Of a stretch of 64,000 nt of DNA, positions 21,701 through 32,575 are shown in pieces. The stretch covers positions 33,817,662-33,881,661 of the forward strand of contig CM070604.1 in the NCBI GenBank assembly GCA_036346395.1, written 5' to 3'. The DNA is from Hsuehochloa calcarea (lineage: Eukaryota > Streptophyta > Magnoliopsida > Poales > Poaceae). The stretch's first letter is position 1, and each line of letters opens with the position of its first letter. Position numbers and translations under genes: made by a program. The notes below the pieces were generated by a model. The model worked only from the letters and a program-made list of their open reading frames with translations. It was not told where the DNA came from and did no database searches.

Positions 21701-23121
21701 TGTATATGTATAGTATGTGAGTCGGTTTACTTAGCAATGCTTTATAATGGTAGCATGGGGATCATCGCCTTGGCGATGGTCGTTATATCAACACTTTACA
21801 TACTTGGGTTAGGGTACTCATGTATGTAATTATATTTGAAAAAACTAAAACTGAAAGCAAAAAGATTTAGACTCGGCACATGGTTGATGGTGTGGTTATC
21901 GAGTGTGTGGTTGGTGTCTAAGTCAACAAGGATCGAATTACTTGCACCACCGTACCGAGCATTTTGCATACATCCACATGAGAGACATATGGAACTCTCT
22001 TGACTTAGTACTTTGGCGTGTGTTAGCTCCGAGTCGCAGGTGGTGGGTGTGTGTTGTGTAAAAAAAATATTCTATTGTGTTACGTGTGTGGGGTGGGTTC
22101 CTGTCTAGATCCTCCAACCCGAGGAGCATCGGCAGTTGATGAGGCTGGGCCAATGACTCTGACACAACGTATGAGTTTCTATCCATACAGGCAACTCATA
22201 GTTAATGCATTATATTGGAAAACGTCTCGCGGGACTTAGCTCTGCTGGCATACTTTCGGAAATGTGCTTTATCCGGTGGCAAAAAGGAGTGGTCTGACAT
22301 GTGGGTAAGTTGTACACCCCTACATGGTTTTAAATTATTCGAATAGCCTCGTCCTAGGTTATGGACATGCTTGGATACACTTCGTGAGAATTAGACTACA
22401 ACATTTTCAATAAAACTTGAAATTGGGTTGTACGAATGGGTAATTCGTGATATGTTGTGGTGGCTGTTGGGAAGTTACCTCTATGATGTTAATTATGTTC
22501 ATAAATGTTGTATCGCTGTTATTTAAATATTTAAAAATAGATTTGGCAAATTGGTTTACAATCTATTACTCTATTACAAAGAAAACTGTTTATGCTAAAA
22601 ATTGCTTAGTGTAGTAGTCTTTCCTTTTATACATGAATGCATCTATATATTCTTTTACTTGTAAGACTTGCGAGTACAACTTTGTACTCAACCCGGTTGC
22701 TATAATTTCAGAGGAGGTTGATCCCCAAGGGGTCGACTATTGTGAGACCGACTTCGTGTAAGACGACTAGCTCGGCTGGTTTTCGATCGGTTGTCTTGTG
22801 GGTAAGGGCAGCCGGTTGGCTTTTGTTTATCGTCATCTTATGTCTTTTGCTTCCACTACAACTTTAGTTATTTATCTTGTCATTTGGCCGGTCGGCCCTA
22901 TTTGTGTAATATGAACTTTGAATAACTTTTGTGTTGTAAATTATAAAGACTCGGTATTGTAATAACTTTTGTATGGAATTGATGCTTTAAATTTTGAAAA
23001 GGTGTATGTGTACCGCTCCTGGGAGGTATACAATACATCGAGAGCGAGATATTTGATTTGTAATGCTATGACCAGTCAGATGGTTAAGTATTACAAGTTA
23101 AATACCCCGAGTTCTCACACA
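18782..23121 (+). mobile_element. 4.34 kb solo LTR, probably Ty3/gypsy
   Basis: Starts TGTAACATCCC and ends TTCTCACACA. The flanks are TATGT (18777-18781) and TATGC (23122-23126), a 4/5 target duplication. Removing it brings two L1 ORF1 fragments together, which confirms both edges. A plus-strand TATATAAG box is at 19601-19608, before a C/T-rich leader. Near the 3' end (22669-22712) is the GAGTAC...TACTCA block also seen at 4711-4740. LTRs this long with TGTAACA starts occur in grass gypsy families, possibly Tekay/Del-like, but no coding region remains to prove the family. ORFs inside it (19321-20419 and others) are not supported genes. Confidence 0.75.
19601..19608 (+). promoter_or_regulatory. 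TATA box of the 4.34 kb LTR
   Basis: TATATAAG followed about 30 bp later by a pyrimidine-rich stretch, a good plant core promoter. It lies about 820 bp into the LTR. Confidence 0.6.
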
Positions 23122-23710
23122 TATGCTGGATCCAAAAACTCAAAAAACTCTGGGAACGAAGTAAGGCAGTTAAAGAAAAGTTGAAATTCACCAAATTGTG
23201 GATGACAAAGAGGAAGATCAGAACCAACATCAAACACTGATTCCAAGCTCCCCTCAAGACTCATCTCCTAAACATCATCAACCCCAAACTCAGCAACTGG
23301 CGACTGCGCTTCCAAGAACTCCTCGCCAACAACCGGATCAACATCATTAACCTCCACAGCCACTGGGACTTGCTCCCCCAAAACTGACTCTGCCGCAGTA
23401 GGAGCACCATCTGGCCGACCACCACTCTGATTGTTCGATTGAGCCATCGAATCCTGATGATGAGCCAAGCTCATCGGCCCTAACTACCTTGGGAGAGGTG
23501 GTGGCTGAGGATGAGCTGCCACCCCAAACGGGGGCACAGGGTCTTCATCTGGAGGTTGCAACACATAATCTTCATGCAGAATGAAACAAGGAATATCCCA
23601 TTCTCGAGCACCCGGTTCATCCCCCACAACCACTAGAATACTTTCAGGTACCACATCCACCGAGGGGACAAAAACTTTAATCAAAAATTTTAGGTACCAC
23701 ATTAGAACGG
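23122..23710 (-). pseudogene. L1 LINE ORF1, N-terminal part
   Basis: 23484-23702 encodes VPESILVVVGDEPGAREWDI followed by PCFILHEDYVLQPPDEDPVPP, a pattern typical of plant L1 ORF1 (the RNA-binding Gag-like protein). 23268-23474 continues with an acidic low-complexity region (VDDV, EVNDVDP). A stop and frame changes occur between them. It joins the C-terminal part at 18094-18781 across the solo LTR. The 5' end of the LINE is missing at about 23710. Confidence 0.72.
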
Positions 23711-24043
23711 CTATTTGAATAGGTTAAAAATACTTTGTAGATATTGTACAACTTAACCCACAAGATATGATAAATCTCATAATATCGGTCATGACACACT
23801 TCCTTGGGAGTGCGACAGAGATGATCATAACAAAGCTTTTCCCCTACCTAGCTTCAAAATTAGGCCCACTCTAGCGTGTCTGCCTGAATGCTAGAATGTG
23901 TCTTACACAAGGTCACACCCAGAATGATTCCTTACAATATTTCATATTTTCAATGAGAGGCCCTCTATTGTTAGGGAGTCTACAGTCCTTCTTTTATTCA
24001 TCGTAACTAGGGGCACAGGTTTTCAAGCAAAGAGGTTAATTGG
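23711..24043 (-). repeat. Gypsy-type LTR hosting the CRM element (left part)
   Basis: AT-rich sequence continuous with 41146-43965 once the CRM element and one CTAGG are removed. The LTR is read on the minus strand from 43965. Its distal end meets the L1 near 23710. Confidence 0.45.
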
Positions 24044-24048
24044 CTAGG

Positions 24049-24937
24049 TGATGAGGACATCCCTCCTTCGGATACACACACGACACAAGACCCTCCAGAT
24101 CTGAGTGCTGAACTACACGGTCCTATGACAAGAGCTAGAGCACGTCACTTAATCGATCAGGTAAAGTCGTTTCTAGGGCTGAGTGTATTATTCGAGAACT
24201 CTATGATGCTGCCTAATGGAGATGATTTACTTATACTCAGGAATCTAGGACTACGACCAGTTCAAGAAGGTCTACGACCACTGCAAGAAGATCTACGACC
24301 ACTACAAGAAGACCTACGACTAGTTGATTCGATTGGAGCAATCTACGATCAGAAAAGTGAGCACAGTACTCGTTGGACACAATCGACGACCAAAGATAGC
24401 ATGGACTCCTCAAGACCACCCTAGGACCAGTCCTACGACCAGATCTTCGACCAGAAAAACGCAACACAAGGTGCTGCGTCACCGTTTTGGAAACTAATAA
24501 GACTTTGTAAACGTAACGAGGTCGGAGTCCGTGTTGTCACGCTTCATCCCACTACCGCACAACCCTAGGTCGACCTCCTCACGCTCCCCTATATATATAC
24601 GAGCCGCCATAGTTTAGAGGCGGGTTTTCTTAGATTATTCGCCAATTGCGCTTTAAATCGATTATCGGTTTGAGGAACCCCACTTGTAAACTTCATCCAT
24701 ATCCGCAATACAATTCAGATTGCATCTACCTTGTTCTTGTGAGTTGCTTCGATTGCTTGCAGGAACAATAACCTTCGTGGTAAGGTCGATCGCGTGCAAG
24801 CGTGGTCGATAACGACAGGCGTGCGGGTGTAGCGAATTGCGAGGTGACGATCTGTTGGTCGGAATCCTCAAAGCGTCAACGTCCTCACGACGAACCAAAT
24901 CGAACCTATCGGAAGATCGGGCCGCCGTGACTCATCA
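24049..24937 (+). repeat. 5' LTR of CRM element
   Basis: 889 bp with TATA box ctatatatatac at 24590-24600. It carries an ORF (24125-24424) that matches the C-terminal polyprotein tail in the 3' LTR residue for residue. It has about 25 bp (near 24780-24805) that the 3' LTR lacks. Confidence 0.93.
24590..24600 (+). promoter_or_regulatory. TATA box of CRM 5' LTR
   Basis: ctatatatata, conserved in the 3' LTR at 40815-40826, about 340 bp before the LTR end. Confidence 0.7.
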
Positions 24938-24939
24938 AG

Positions 24940-24951
24940 TGGTATCAGAGC
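24940..24951 (+). other. Primer-binding site of CRM element
   Basis: TGGTATCAGAGC two bases after the 5' LTR, complementary to initiator Met-tRNA. Confidence 0.93.
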
Positions 24952-25389
24952 TAAGGTTGCCCGTTAGGTAATTTCGTTTATCCCCTTTTTGTGAGTTTTG
25001 TTCCATCACCTAGAGTCCAGAAAATTACCCTACAAAAAGTTTTAGATCGTAATTATTCCGCTGTCCAAACCACTTTGTGCCTTCGCAATTGTGTTTTCAG
25101 TTTCGCATTGTTGAATTCGAGTCCATCGTCGGTGTCTTTGTTGCTGGTCTAGTCGTCGTAATCTAGTTTCTAGCGTCGAGTCTTTGCTGTTTCGATCATC
25201 TAGACACCCCCCCATACAACCACAACACCACCCCCATACGACCACCTACTCGGATTCGGCTTCTCCACCTGGTTGGAAACAAACGCCTGGTCGGATTCGA
25301 CCGACCACTCGTATCCGACAACCCTATTTATTATCTTGTTGCCCTCGGACACCCCACCACCTGGTTGGATTTTTCCCATAGCTAAAGTT

Positions 25390-25409
25390 CAGAGAGAGAG
25401 AGAGAGAGA
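25390..25409 (+). repeat. (AG)n microsatellite
   Basis: About ten AG units in the CRM leader. Confidence 0.9.
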
Positions 25410-25556
25410 ATATCTTTTAATTACCTTTTTACCCCTGCTCTCCGGAAAAAGTTTGTGACCCATATATATCCATTGACCCAGAAAAGGGTTTTGAAGAGTT
25501 TTGAGTCAAGGTCACATTCGCAAAAAAAAAGGAAACCCTAGGTTGGGTTTTTGCAG

Positions 25557-25650
25557 TCCAAAAAAAAGAAAAAAAAAGAAAGAAAGCAAAGAGTGCAAAA
25601 AAAAAAGAAAGAAAGCAAAGAGTGAAAAAAAAAGAAGGAGAAAAAAACAG
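25557..25650 (+). repeat. Purine-tract repeat in CRM leader
   Basis: Two copies of a roughly 29 bp A/G unit with poly(A) spacers. This homopurine block lies within the leader RNA and may affect packaging or translation; that role is conjecture. Confidence 0.7.
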
Positions 25651-26040
25651 TTGCTTTGTGATTTTGGATCCGATTGTGTTTGTATCTACCCTATCCTTCC
25701 GTTTGCTTGAGCTAATTCTAGGAACGCGTTTGGGCCAACAACTGTGACGAGTACTGTGGACTTTTATTCAGCTTTGCTAATCTGATTTCATTATTTCTAT
25801 TCCTTGCTACTAAACATTGCCTATCCGAGCTCCACATACTTTCGGCCCTCAGATTGGATCCTCGCATTCGCCTCCGCCGTGGTCGTACATCCCACCTTCT
25901 CCGATCAGACCACCTGCTGCAATTTGGTAAGAAACTCATAAGAGCTTGGTAAGACGCTTGAGAGTGTGTGATTCCACCCTCCGACCACCTAATAGTGATA
26001 GGGATAATACCTTTGTGTTGTCTTTTGTCTCCTACTAACC

Positions 26041-28689
26041 ATGTCAGGTGAAGGATTGGATGTGCAAGAGTGTGTTTTGAGGGAAGAGCTCATGACGCTA
26101 TTGGATGAACAACGCACTACCGTTAATGAGGACATCGACAGGAAGCTTCAAGCTACCACGATCACATTACAACGCTCAATCAACGATAGTATTGCGGCGC
26201 TCACTACACGCCTCGAAAGAATGGTGAACCGACCACCAAACGTTGGTCGTGTGGAACCTCATGGTGCAGCCCATGACCATGAGTTTGATAATGATAATGA
26301 GATGCACGACCACGACGCCTTTGATGCACGACAATGGAACCGACCGAACTTCAACCGTCAAGGTATGAGAGGTAACAACTTTCAGCAAAATAATACCCAT
26401 AATGATCCATATGCTAAACTCAAGTTCACTATACCATCTTTTGCGGGTGCTTATGATGCAGAAATATATCTAGATTGGGAGATGACGGTAGAACAGAAAT
26501 TGAATGCTCACTTAGTTCCTGAAGTGCATAGAGTTAGGCAAGCCACAAGTGAATTTAAAAACTTTGCCATCATTTGGTGGAATAGGGTTTGCACCGAAGG
26601 ATTAGCGCCTACTATGTGGGATGGTTTAAAGGTTGCTATGCGTAACAGATTTGTCTCACCTTCTTTTAAACGTGATTTGCGTAATAAATTACAGTGCTTA
26701 AATCAAGGTAATAGATCCGTAGAAGAATATTATCAGGAGCTACAAATTAGCATGTTGCGTTGTGATATTATTGAGGATGAAGAAGCTGCAATAGCACATT
26801 TTTATGGAGGATTAAGACGTGAAATTCAGGACATAGTGGATTACAAAGAATACGATAGTGTCCCTAGATTGTTCCAACTTGCATGTTTGGCAGAAAAAGA
26901 ATTGCAGGGACGACAACAGAGGCCAAGGAACAATTTTGGGAGCATGTCTACACCACGACCAGTGCCGGGGCAAGCCAAAACACCCCCACTTTCAGCTACA
27001 CGGTCTGCTGCCCCCTCCTCGAGTAGGGTGCGTTCAGCAGCACCTCCGACCACATCACATGCACCCGAGGTAAGCAAATCTACTAGTGTACAGGCTCCAG
27101 CCAAGAGTTCTTCCTCGGTTGCTTCCACTGGTCGTACCACCGGGATTATTTGCCACCGTTGCAAGGGAATGGGACACGTCATGAAGGACTGCCCAAGTCA
27201 GCGAGCATACCTTGCCACTACAGACGGTGGATATGTAAGTACTAGTGATATTGAGGATGAATATGTACTTGCAGCTAACATTGCAGGTAGAGGAGATGAG
27301 ATAGACAGTGATGCTGATGATGTAGAGGAACAAGTAGCTGCTGTTGACACCGAGTATCATGTGAGTCTTGTTGCGCAACGAGTGCTGAGCGCACAAGTGG
27401 AGAGAGCGGAGCAAAATCAACGGCACCACTTGTTTCAGACCAGATTTCTAGTGAAGGACAGAGCCTGCAGAGTCATTATTGATGGAGGGAGCTGCAACAA
27501 CCTTGCAAGCTCCGAGATGGTCGAGAAGCTTGGCTTGACCACACAACCACACCCACGTCCCTACTACATCCAATGGTTCAATTCGTGTGGTAAATTAAAG
27601 GTACACAAAGTTGTGAAAGTGCAATTTTTAGCAGGTAATTACAAAGATAGTTCTGATTTTGATATCGTGCCTATGCAAGTATGCTCTTTGTTGCTCGGTA
27701 GACCTTGGATATATGACAATGATGTTTTGCACCATGGTAGAGCTAATACCTACTCATTTTTACATAAGGGTAAGAAGATTAAGTTGTTGTCGTTGACACC
27801 AGCTGAGATTCTGAAAGATGAAGAAGAGCGCGCTGAAAATAAAAGAAACACCGATAAGCATGATTCTGAAAATCAGCAAGTAGCAAAACGTGTTTTCCCA
27901 CCCAAAAGGGAGAAAGTGGCGTCTAGTCCTAAGTCCGAGGGGATTAAATTGAAGGGATGTGTTATGTTTGCCACTAAATCTGAACTTGCTGAAATTTGTG
28001 ATAATGAGCTGCCATGCTATGCTTTGATATGCAAAAATGCCTTATATTCGCTTGAGGATATAACTAGCTCTTTGCCTCCTGCTGTTGCTAACCTTTTGCA
28101 GGAGTATGTGGATGTATTCCCAGCTGAGGTACCCCCGGGATTACCACCTATTCGAGGGATAGAGCATCAAATTGATTTGATCCCAGGAGCGACTTTGCCA
28201 AACCGTGCTGCATATAGGACCAATCCAGAGGAGACTAAGGAAATTCAGCGACAAGTCCAAGATCTTTTGGACCGTGGGTACGTAAGAGAAAGCCTTAGTC
28301 CTTGTGCTGTTCCAGTTCTTTTGGTTCCTAAGAAAGACGGTAGTTGGCGTATGTGTGTTGATTGCAGAGCCATTAATAACATTACTATAAGGTATCGTCA
28401 TCCTATCCCTAGGCTAGACGACATGCTTGATGAATTGAGTGGTTCTATTATTTTCACAAAGATTGACTTGCGGAGTGGTTACCACCAGATTAGAATGAAA
28501 TTAGGAGATTTATGGAAAACTGCTTTTAAAACTAAGTTCGGATTATATGAGTGGTTGGTGATGCCTTTCGGTCTAACTAATGCACCTAGTACTTTTATGC
28601 GATTGATGAACGAGGTTTTACGCTCTTTCATTGAAAAATTTGTGGTGGTTTACTTTGATGATATCTTGATTTATAGCAAGTCACATTAG
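26041..28689 (+). pseudogene. CRM gag-pol: Gag, zinc knuckle, protease, RT
   Basis: A single 882-codon frame, unusually intact. Gag (residues about 1-310) contains YAKLKFTIPSFAGAYDAEIY, FYGGLRREIQDIVDYKEY and FQLACLAEKELQGRQQ, typical of CRM Gag. The zinc knuckle CHRCKGMGHVMKDC is near residue 371. Protease: VIIDGGSCNNLASSEMVEKL near residue 478, with DGG in place of DSG/DTG, as in CRM relatives. RT (about 690-882) has LLVPKKDGSWRMCVDCRAIN, KIDLRSGYHQIRMK, LVMPFGLTNAPSTFMRLMN and the catalytic YFDDILIYS at about residue 869. The frame ends at TAG 28687-28689 just after the catalytic motif, where relatives continue, so this is a premature stop. The start is the first ATG after the leader. Confidence 0.95.
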
Positions 28690-28966
28690 CTACATTTGAA
28701 TCATATACGTGTTGTTTTTAATGCTTTGAGAGATGCACGTTTGTTTGGTAACCTCGAAAAGTGCACCTTTTGCACCGATCGAGTTGCATTTCTTGGATAT
28801 GTTGTGACACCCCAGGGAATTGAGGTGGATGAGACAAAGATTGTAGCCATCCAAAGCTGGCCGACGCCGACCACTGTGTCACAGGTGCGGAGCTTCCATC
28901 TAGATGCTAAGAAGCGTGCTGCATTTATTCTCAAGTTGCATGAAACCACTAAAGAGAATATAGAGC
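28690..28966 (+). pseudogene. CRM pol: RT end fused to integrase C-terminal region
   Basis: Continues in the same frame after the stop: HIRVVFNALRDARLFGNLEK, CTFCTDRVAFLGYVV and QVRSF, the RT connection. At about 28896 it jumps in frame to HLDAKKRAAFILKLHETTKE, which in relatives lies after the integrase core. RNase H, the HHCC finger and the DDE core are therefore deleted, an estimated 1.8-2 kb. It is then cut by the copia insertion at AGAGC (28962-28966). Confidence 0.9.
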
Positions 28967-30730
28967 TGTTGGACCGTAAAGGCGACTAGAGGGGGGGTGA
29001 ATAGGAGCACGCTCACTTTTTCACAAATTATGAACTCAATACAATTTCACTCCAGTAGCTATTAGAAAGCTATGAAGATCAATATACCAGTACAGCGGAA
29101 GACTACTATTGAATCCAAATAAACCCCTAAGCAATATAACAAAATCAACTAAGATTACCAAGACTCACAGCACGGGCGGTCTGACCGTTGTACTCAACCG
29201 GTCGGACCGATTGCCGGGCGGTCTGACCGGCGTTGTGCTGGCGGTCGGACCGCTCAAAAAATCGGTCGGACCGGTGATGACGGAGGTCCGACCGCCGACT
29301 CGAACCGATCCGCAATGAAGAAAATCAGCCGATGACGGTTGCAATTAGGTGAAACTTTGATTCTCAACTCCAATCTTTATGAAACTTTGCACACACCTTC
29401 TATATGCTATTGAGGACCTATTCCAATCGAATATTACGATAATTCTTGGAACGATCTTGAGCAATTGTCAATTGATTAACAGAAGGTCTAAAACCGGGCA
29501 AGAACGAAAACTTGATCCTAAAGCTTGTTCGTGAGAGATTGATGATCAAGATGATGCTAGATAGATTCACACATATCACAGCAAGCTAATTCACGTGAAA
29601 GAATCAATCACAAACTCGCGGATCAAAGAAAGCCCTAAAATCACCAAATTGAAAGCAAGAACGAAAATAGACTTATCTCAAGCAAACCTTGCATAGATTG
29701 ATTTCGTGATTGAAGCCGGATTACATCCACACCATCATGGATCAAGAGACAATCAAGGATCACGAAATTCACCACAAACCATCAAGAGCCCTAGCCTCCA
29801 CCTCAACTCCCTAAAGATAATTAGGGTTTTGAAACATAAAAGGAGAGAGAGAGGGGTGCAGCCACCACCTCCTCCTATTTATAGTGGAGGCCTAAAACTC
29901 TTAGGGTTTGACTCAATTGGGCTCCCGTTAAGGCCCACTAACAAACGGGTCACACACGCACGCTTCGCAAAGCGTCGTCTTTAACCTTTTGACCTAAACC
30001 GCTTCACCATGCGTCATGGATTTGCCAATAGGTCACCCTTGTCCATCTTGTGTCACGCTTGAGTCATTGACCTCACCCGCATCGCCAATCGCTCGACCTC
30101 AACTCTCCGAGTCTAGTCCCGATCCTCCTCGCCGCTGACCGTCGTTGACCACCAAGCTACCCGCACAACCACGCATAAGAAAACACGAATTCGAGAACAA
30201 GTTCTTCACAACTTGACCCATGTTAGTCAAAACATGCATCATGCAAACCATATGCCACGATATCAATGACTTTGACCTAACAAAACAACATCGCCACGGT
30301 TGGCGGACGTTCAAGTTATTGCGGTCCCGACCGCTCCAGTGAGCGGTCGGATCGCCATGGCGGGCGGACCGCTCCACGTGAGCGGCCGACCGCCTTAGGA
30401 CTTAGCCAAATTCAAGCCCTCAAATTCAAACCTTCGAAACTTTAAACCAATAGAACTTTTTTCGAGACTCCAAAATCATGAGACCAAGTGCATTGGGATC
30501 CCTCACTTGCCTACAACACCTATTTTTGGCCCAGCCCGTTTTGAACATTTTTGGTCATCGCCGGTCCGACCGCCCCACCTGGCCGGTCCGACCGATTTGG
30601 GACCGGTCGGACCGCCCCTGAGCAGTAAGCCTGTAACTTTGTCGAAAACGCGTGAAACGACAAACCGTAAACGACATTGCCAATTGTCACATCATCCTAA
30701 GATCTGGAGCATATCCCCATGAAATCCACA
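28967..30730 (-). repeat. 3' LTR of copia A
   Basis: 1,764 bp. Near-identical to 38172-39968 in its AT-rich parts, with indels gathered in the GGTCGGACCG-rich parts. TATA box (minus) at 29876-29885. Confidence 0.93.
29876..29885 (-). promoter_or_regulatory. TATA box, copia A 3' LTR
   Basis: The minus strand reads CTATAAATAG; the same box is at 39085-39094 in the partner LTR. Confidence 0.65.
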
Positions 30731-30740
30731 ATCTCCCCCT
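30731..30740 (-). other. Polypurine tract of copia A
   Basis: The minus strand reads AAGGGGGAGAT directly before the 3' LTR. The identical tract abuts the LTR at 46120 in copia B. Confidence 0.88.
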
Positions 30741-32575
30741 TGATGAACACATTGGCAATTATCCAGAAAAAGTAAGTAAGAGGTTTGAAAACGAGTTTAC
30801 TCGCAGTTTTCGCACAAAGGCACAACTTGGTCTATAAGCAAGAAAAAGCAATGAAAATGACCAAGCTGGCATCAGAATAGTATAGGCATGTGAGACAAGG
30901 CAAAAGTAAGCATAAAAACTTTGATTTCCAGAAAAGAGTCAAAATTCTCACATAAGGTCCATATGAAAGAACAATTGTTCAATTGACCTATGATCATTGT
31001 GAGGATAAAAGAATGCAATTCAAGTTCAGAATATTCAATAAGACAATAAGAGTGCAACTCAAGAACTCCCCCTCACTATGATCATCAAATTTCAAATTTT
31101 CAGTTTCTCCCCTTTGTATAAACTTCTCCCCCAATCTTCTCCCCCAATAAAGAATTAGAGAATAATTAACACATCTTCTCTTCTCATTTAACACATCTTC
31201 TCCCCCTTTGACAATGGATTCATCAAGGAATCACACCTTCCTCTCATCCAGAGATAACAAAATAGAGAATAAAGGAAGAAGCAGAAACAAAAGAAGCATA
31301 AAGAGGAGTATGCATGACGTGCAATGGAGTGGCTTCAATTTTTTTTTTGTATTTTTCAATTTTTGATGACAAGAAGCTTTGGAGATTACCCAAAAGAACA
31401 ATCTAGTATCTCTAATATTGCACAAACAGCATATCAAGCCCGACAAATATTAGCAAGATCATGGTAAGACATATATATCAAAGCTAAGCACAAAGGCTCA
31501 AAAGTAAAGCAAGAGATTTGATCAATTTAAGCAACGCTCAAATTCAAAGAAGTTCATCAACAGGGATCCTAAAGTGAAATTGGCCATGTCAAAATGTCAA
31601 AGTGAGATCAAAAATCTAACAAAGACCACATTAAGAGTCAATCAAGTCCCGTATTGAATCATTTTGCTCAATCTTTTGTAAACGCCCATTTGTCAACATT
31701 TTTCTCATTTGCATTGTGTATTGAAGTTGACTAATGATCTAACTTAGTGACAAGATCCTGGACTAGGAGCCATCCACAAACTCATCCTAAGCTTCACTGA
31801 AGTTGATTAAAGGTATATCTTAGTAAAGAAGATCCCGGACTAGGAGCCATCCACAACCTCTTTCTAAGCTTCTACCGGGCGACAAATCTTGAGGTTCATG
31901 TCATTTTGACAAGCAATTCCCCATGAGATCGTCTGGTTCATCAAACTATCTCCAAGTTCATGTCTTTGACAAGCAGTCTCGTAAGAATAGTTTGGCACAA
32001 TTTAGGCATAAGACAATCTTGATTTTCATTTTTCACAAGAGCATTTTTAGAATCTCAAGAACACAAAAGCTCAAGTAATGGTCAATTTTAGATCAAAGAG
32101 CTAATAAAGCAATTCTGACAGGGCCAATGTCACAAGAGGAGCACTAATTGCGCAACTCGCTAAAACATCCACAAATTGCAATTTCTTAATTTGAGTTGTT
32201 TAGAAAGTTCTAGCTCATAAAGCAAAGACTTAGCTACACATGTAAAAGCATGATAATTCTAGCAAGTCACAGAACTAGACATGACATTGAGCAAGAATTT
32301 GAAATACAAAAGCTCCAAAGGGTAATAGGCAAAGCTTCATCAATTTTAAAAGATAAGCAGAAGATCTTATATTACAATGCATCTTTTTGGATTTTTCATA
32401 CCACTTGTTGTAACCACTTGTTGTATTATTTTTTTTATATGAATGCAATATGATACAATGAGATGCAATAAAAAGCCTAAAAACCTAAAAAGTTCGAAGA
32501 GATCACTAAGTTCAGAAAAAGAACAAATAAAAGATCAAAAGAACAAGGAAAGATTAGAAAAGATCAAACTCCCCC
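30741..32575 (-). other. Long non-coding tail between pol and 3' LTR (copia A)
   Basis: About 1.85 kb with no supported ORF. On the minus strand it holds repeated GGGGGAG-type purine runs (31066-31075, 31105-31150, 31197-31206, 32568-32576) and a 76 bp tandem duplication at 31723-31874. Some SIRE relatives carry an env-like ORF in this position; here I see none. Confidence 0.75.
31723..31874. repeat. 76 bp imperfect tandem duplication
   Basis: Unit 1 is 31723-31798 and unit 2 is 31799-31874. Both contain gactaggagccatccacaa. A further ttcatgtc...tgacaagcag repeat follows at about 31890-31970. Confidence 0.8.

Larger units (their letters stand above)
24952..26040 (+). other. CRM untranslated leader
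   Basis: About 1.1 kb between the primer-binding site and the Gag ATG. It includes cgacca-type motifs (25200-25320), an (AG)n run at 25390-25409, and a purine-rich stretch at 25557-25650 with a repeated agaaagaaagcaaagagtg (about 25577 and 25606). The lysine-rich ORF 25501-25710 comes from this purine run. Confidence 0.7.

Noticed and set aside
25501..25710. Lysine-rich ORF
   Set aside because: Encoded by the purine-run repeat of the CRM leader.
30741..32575. Possible env-like gene after pol, as in some SIRE relatives
   Set aside because: No ORF longer than about 70 codons with a signal or membrane segment in the expected orientation.
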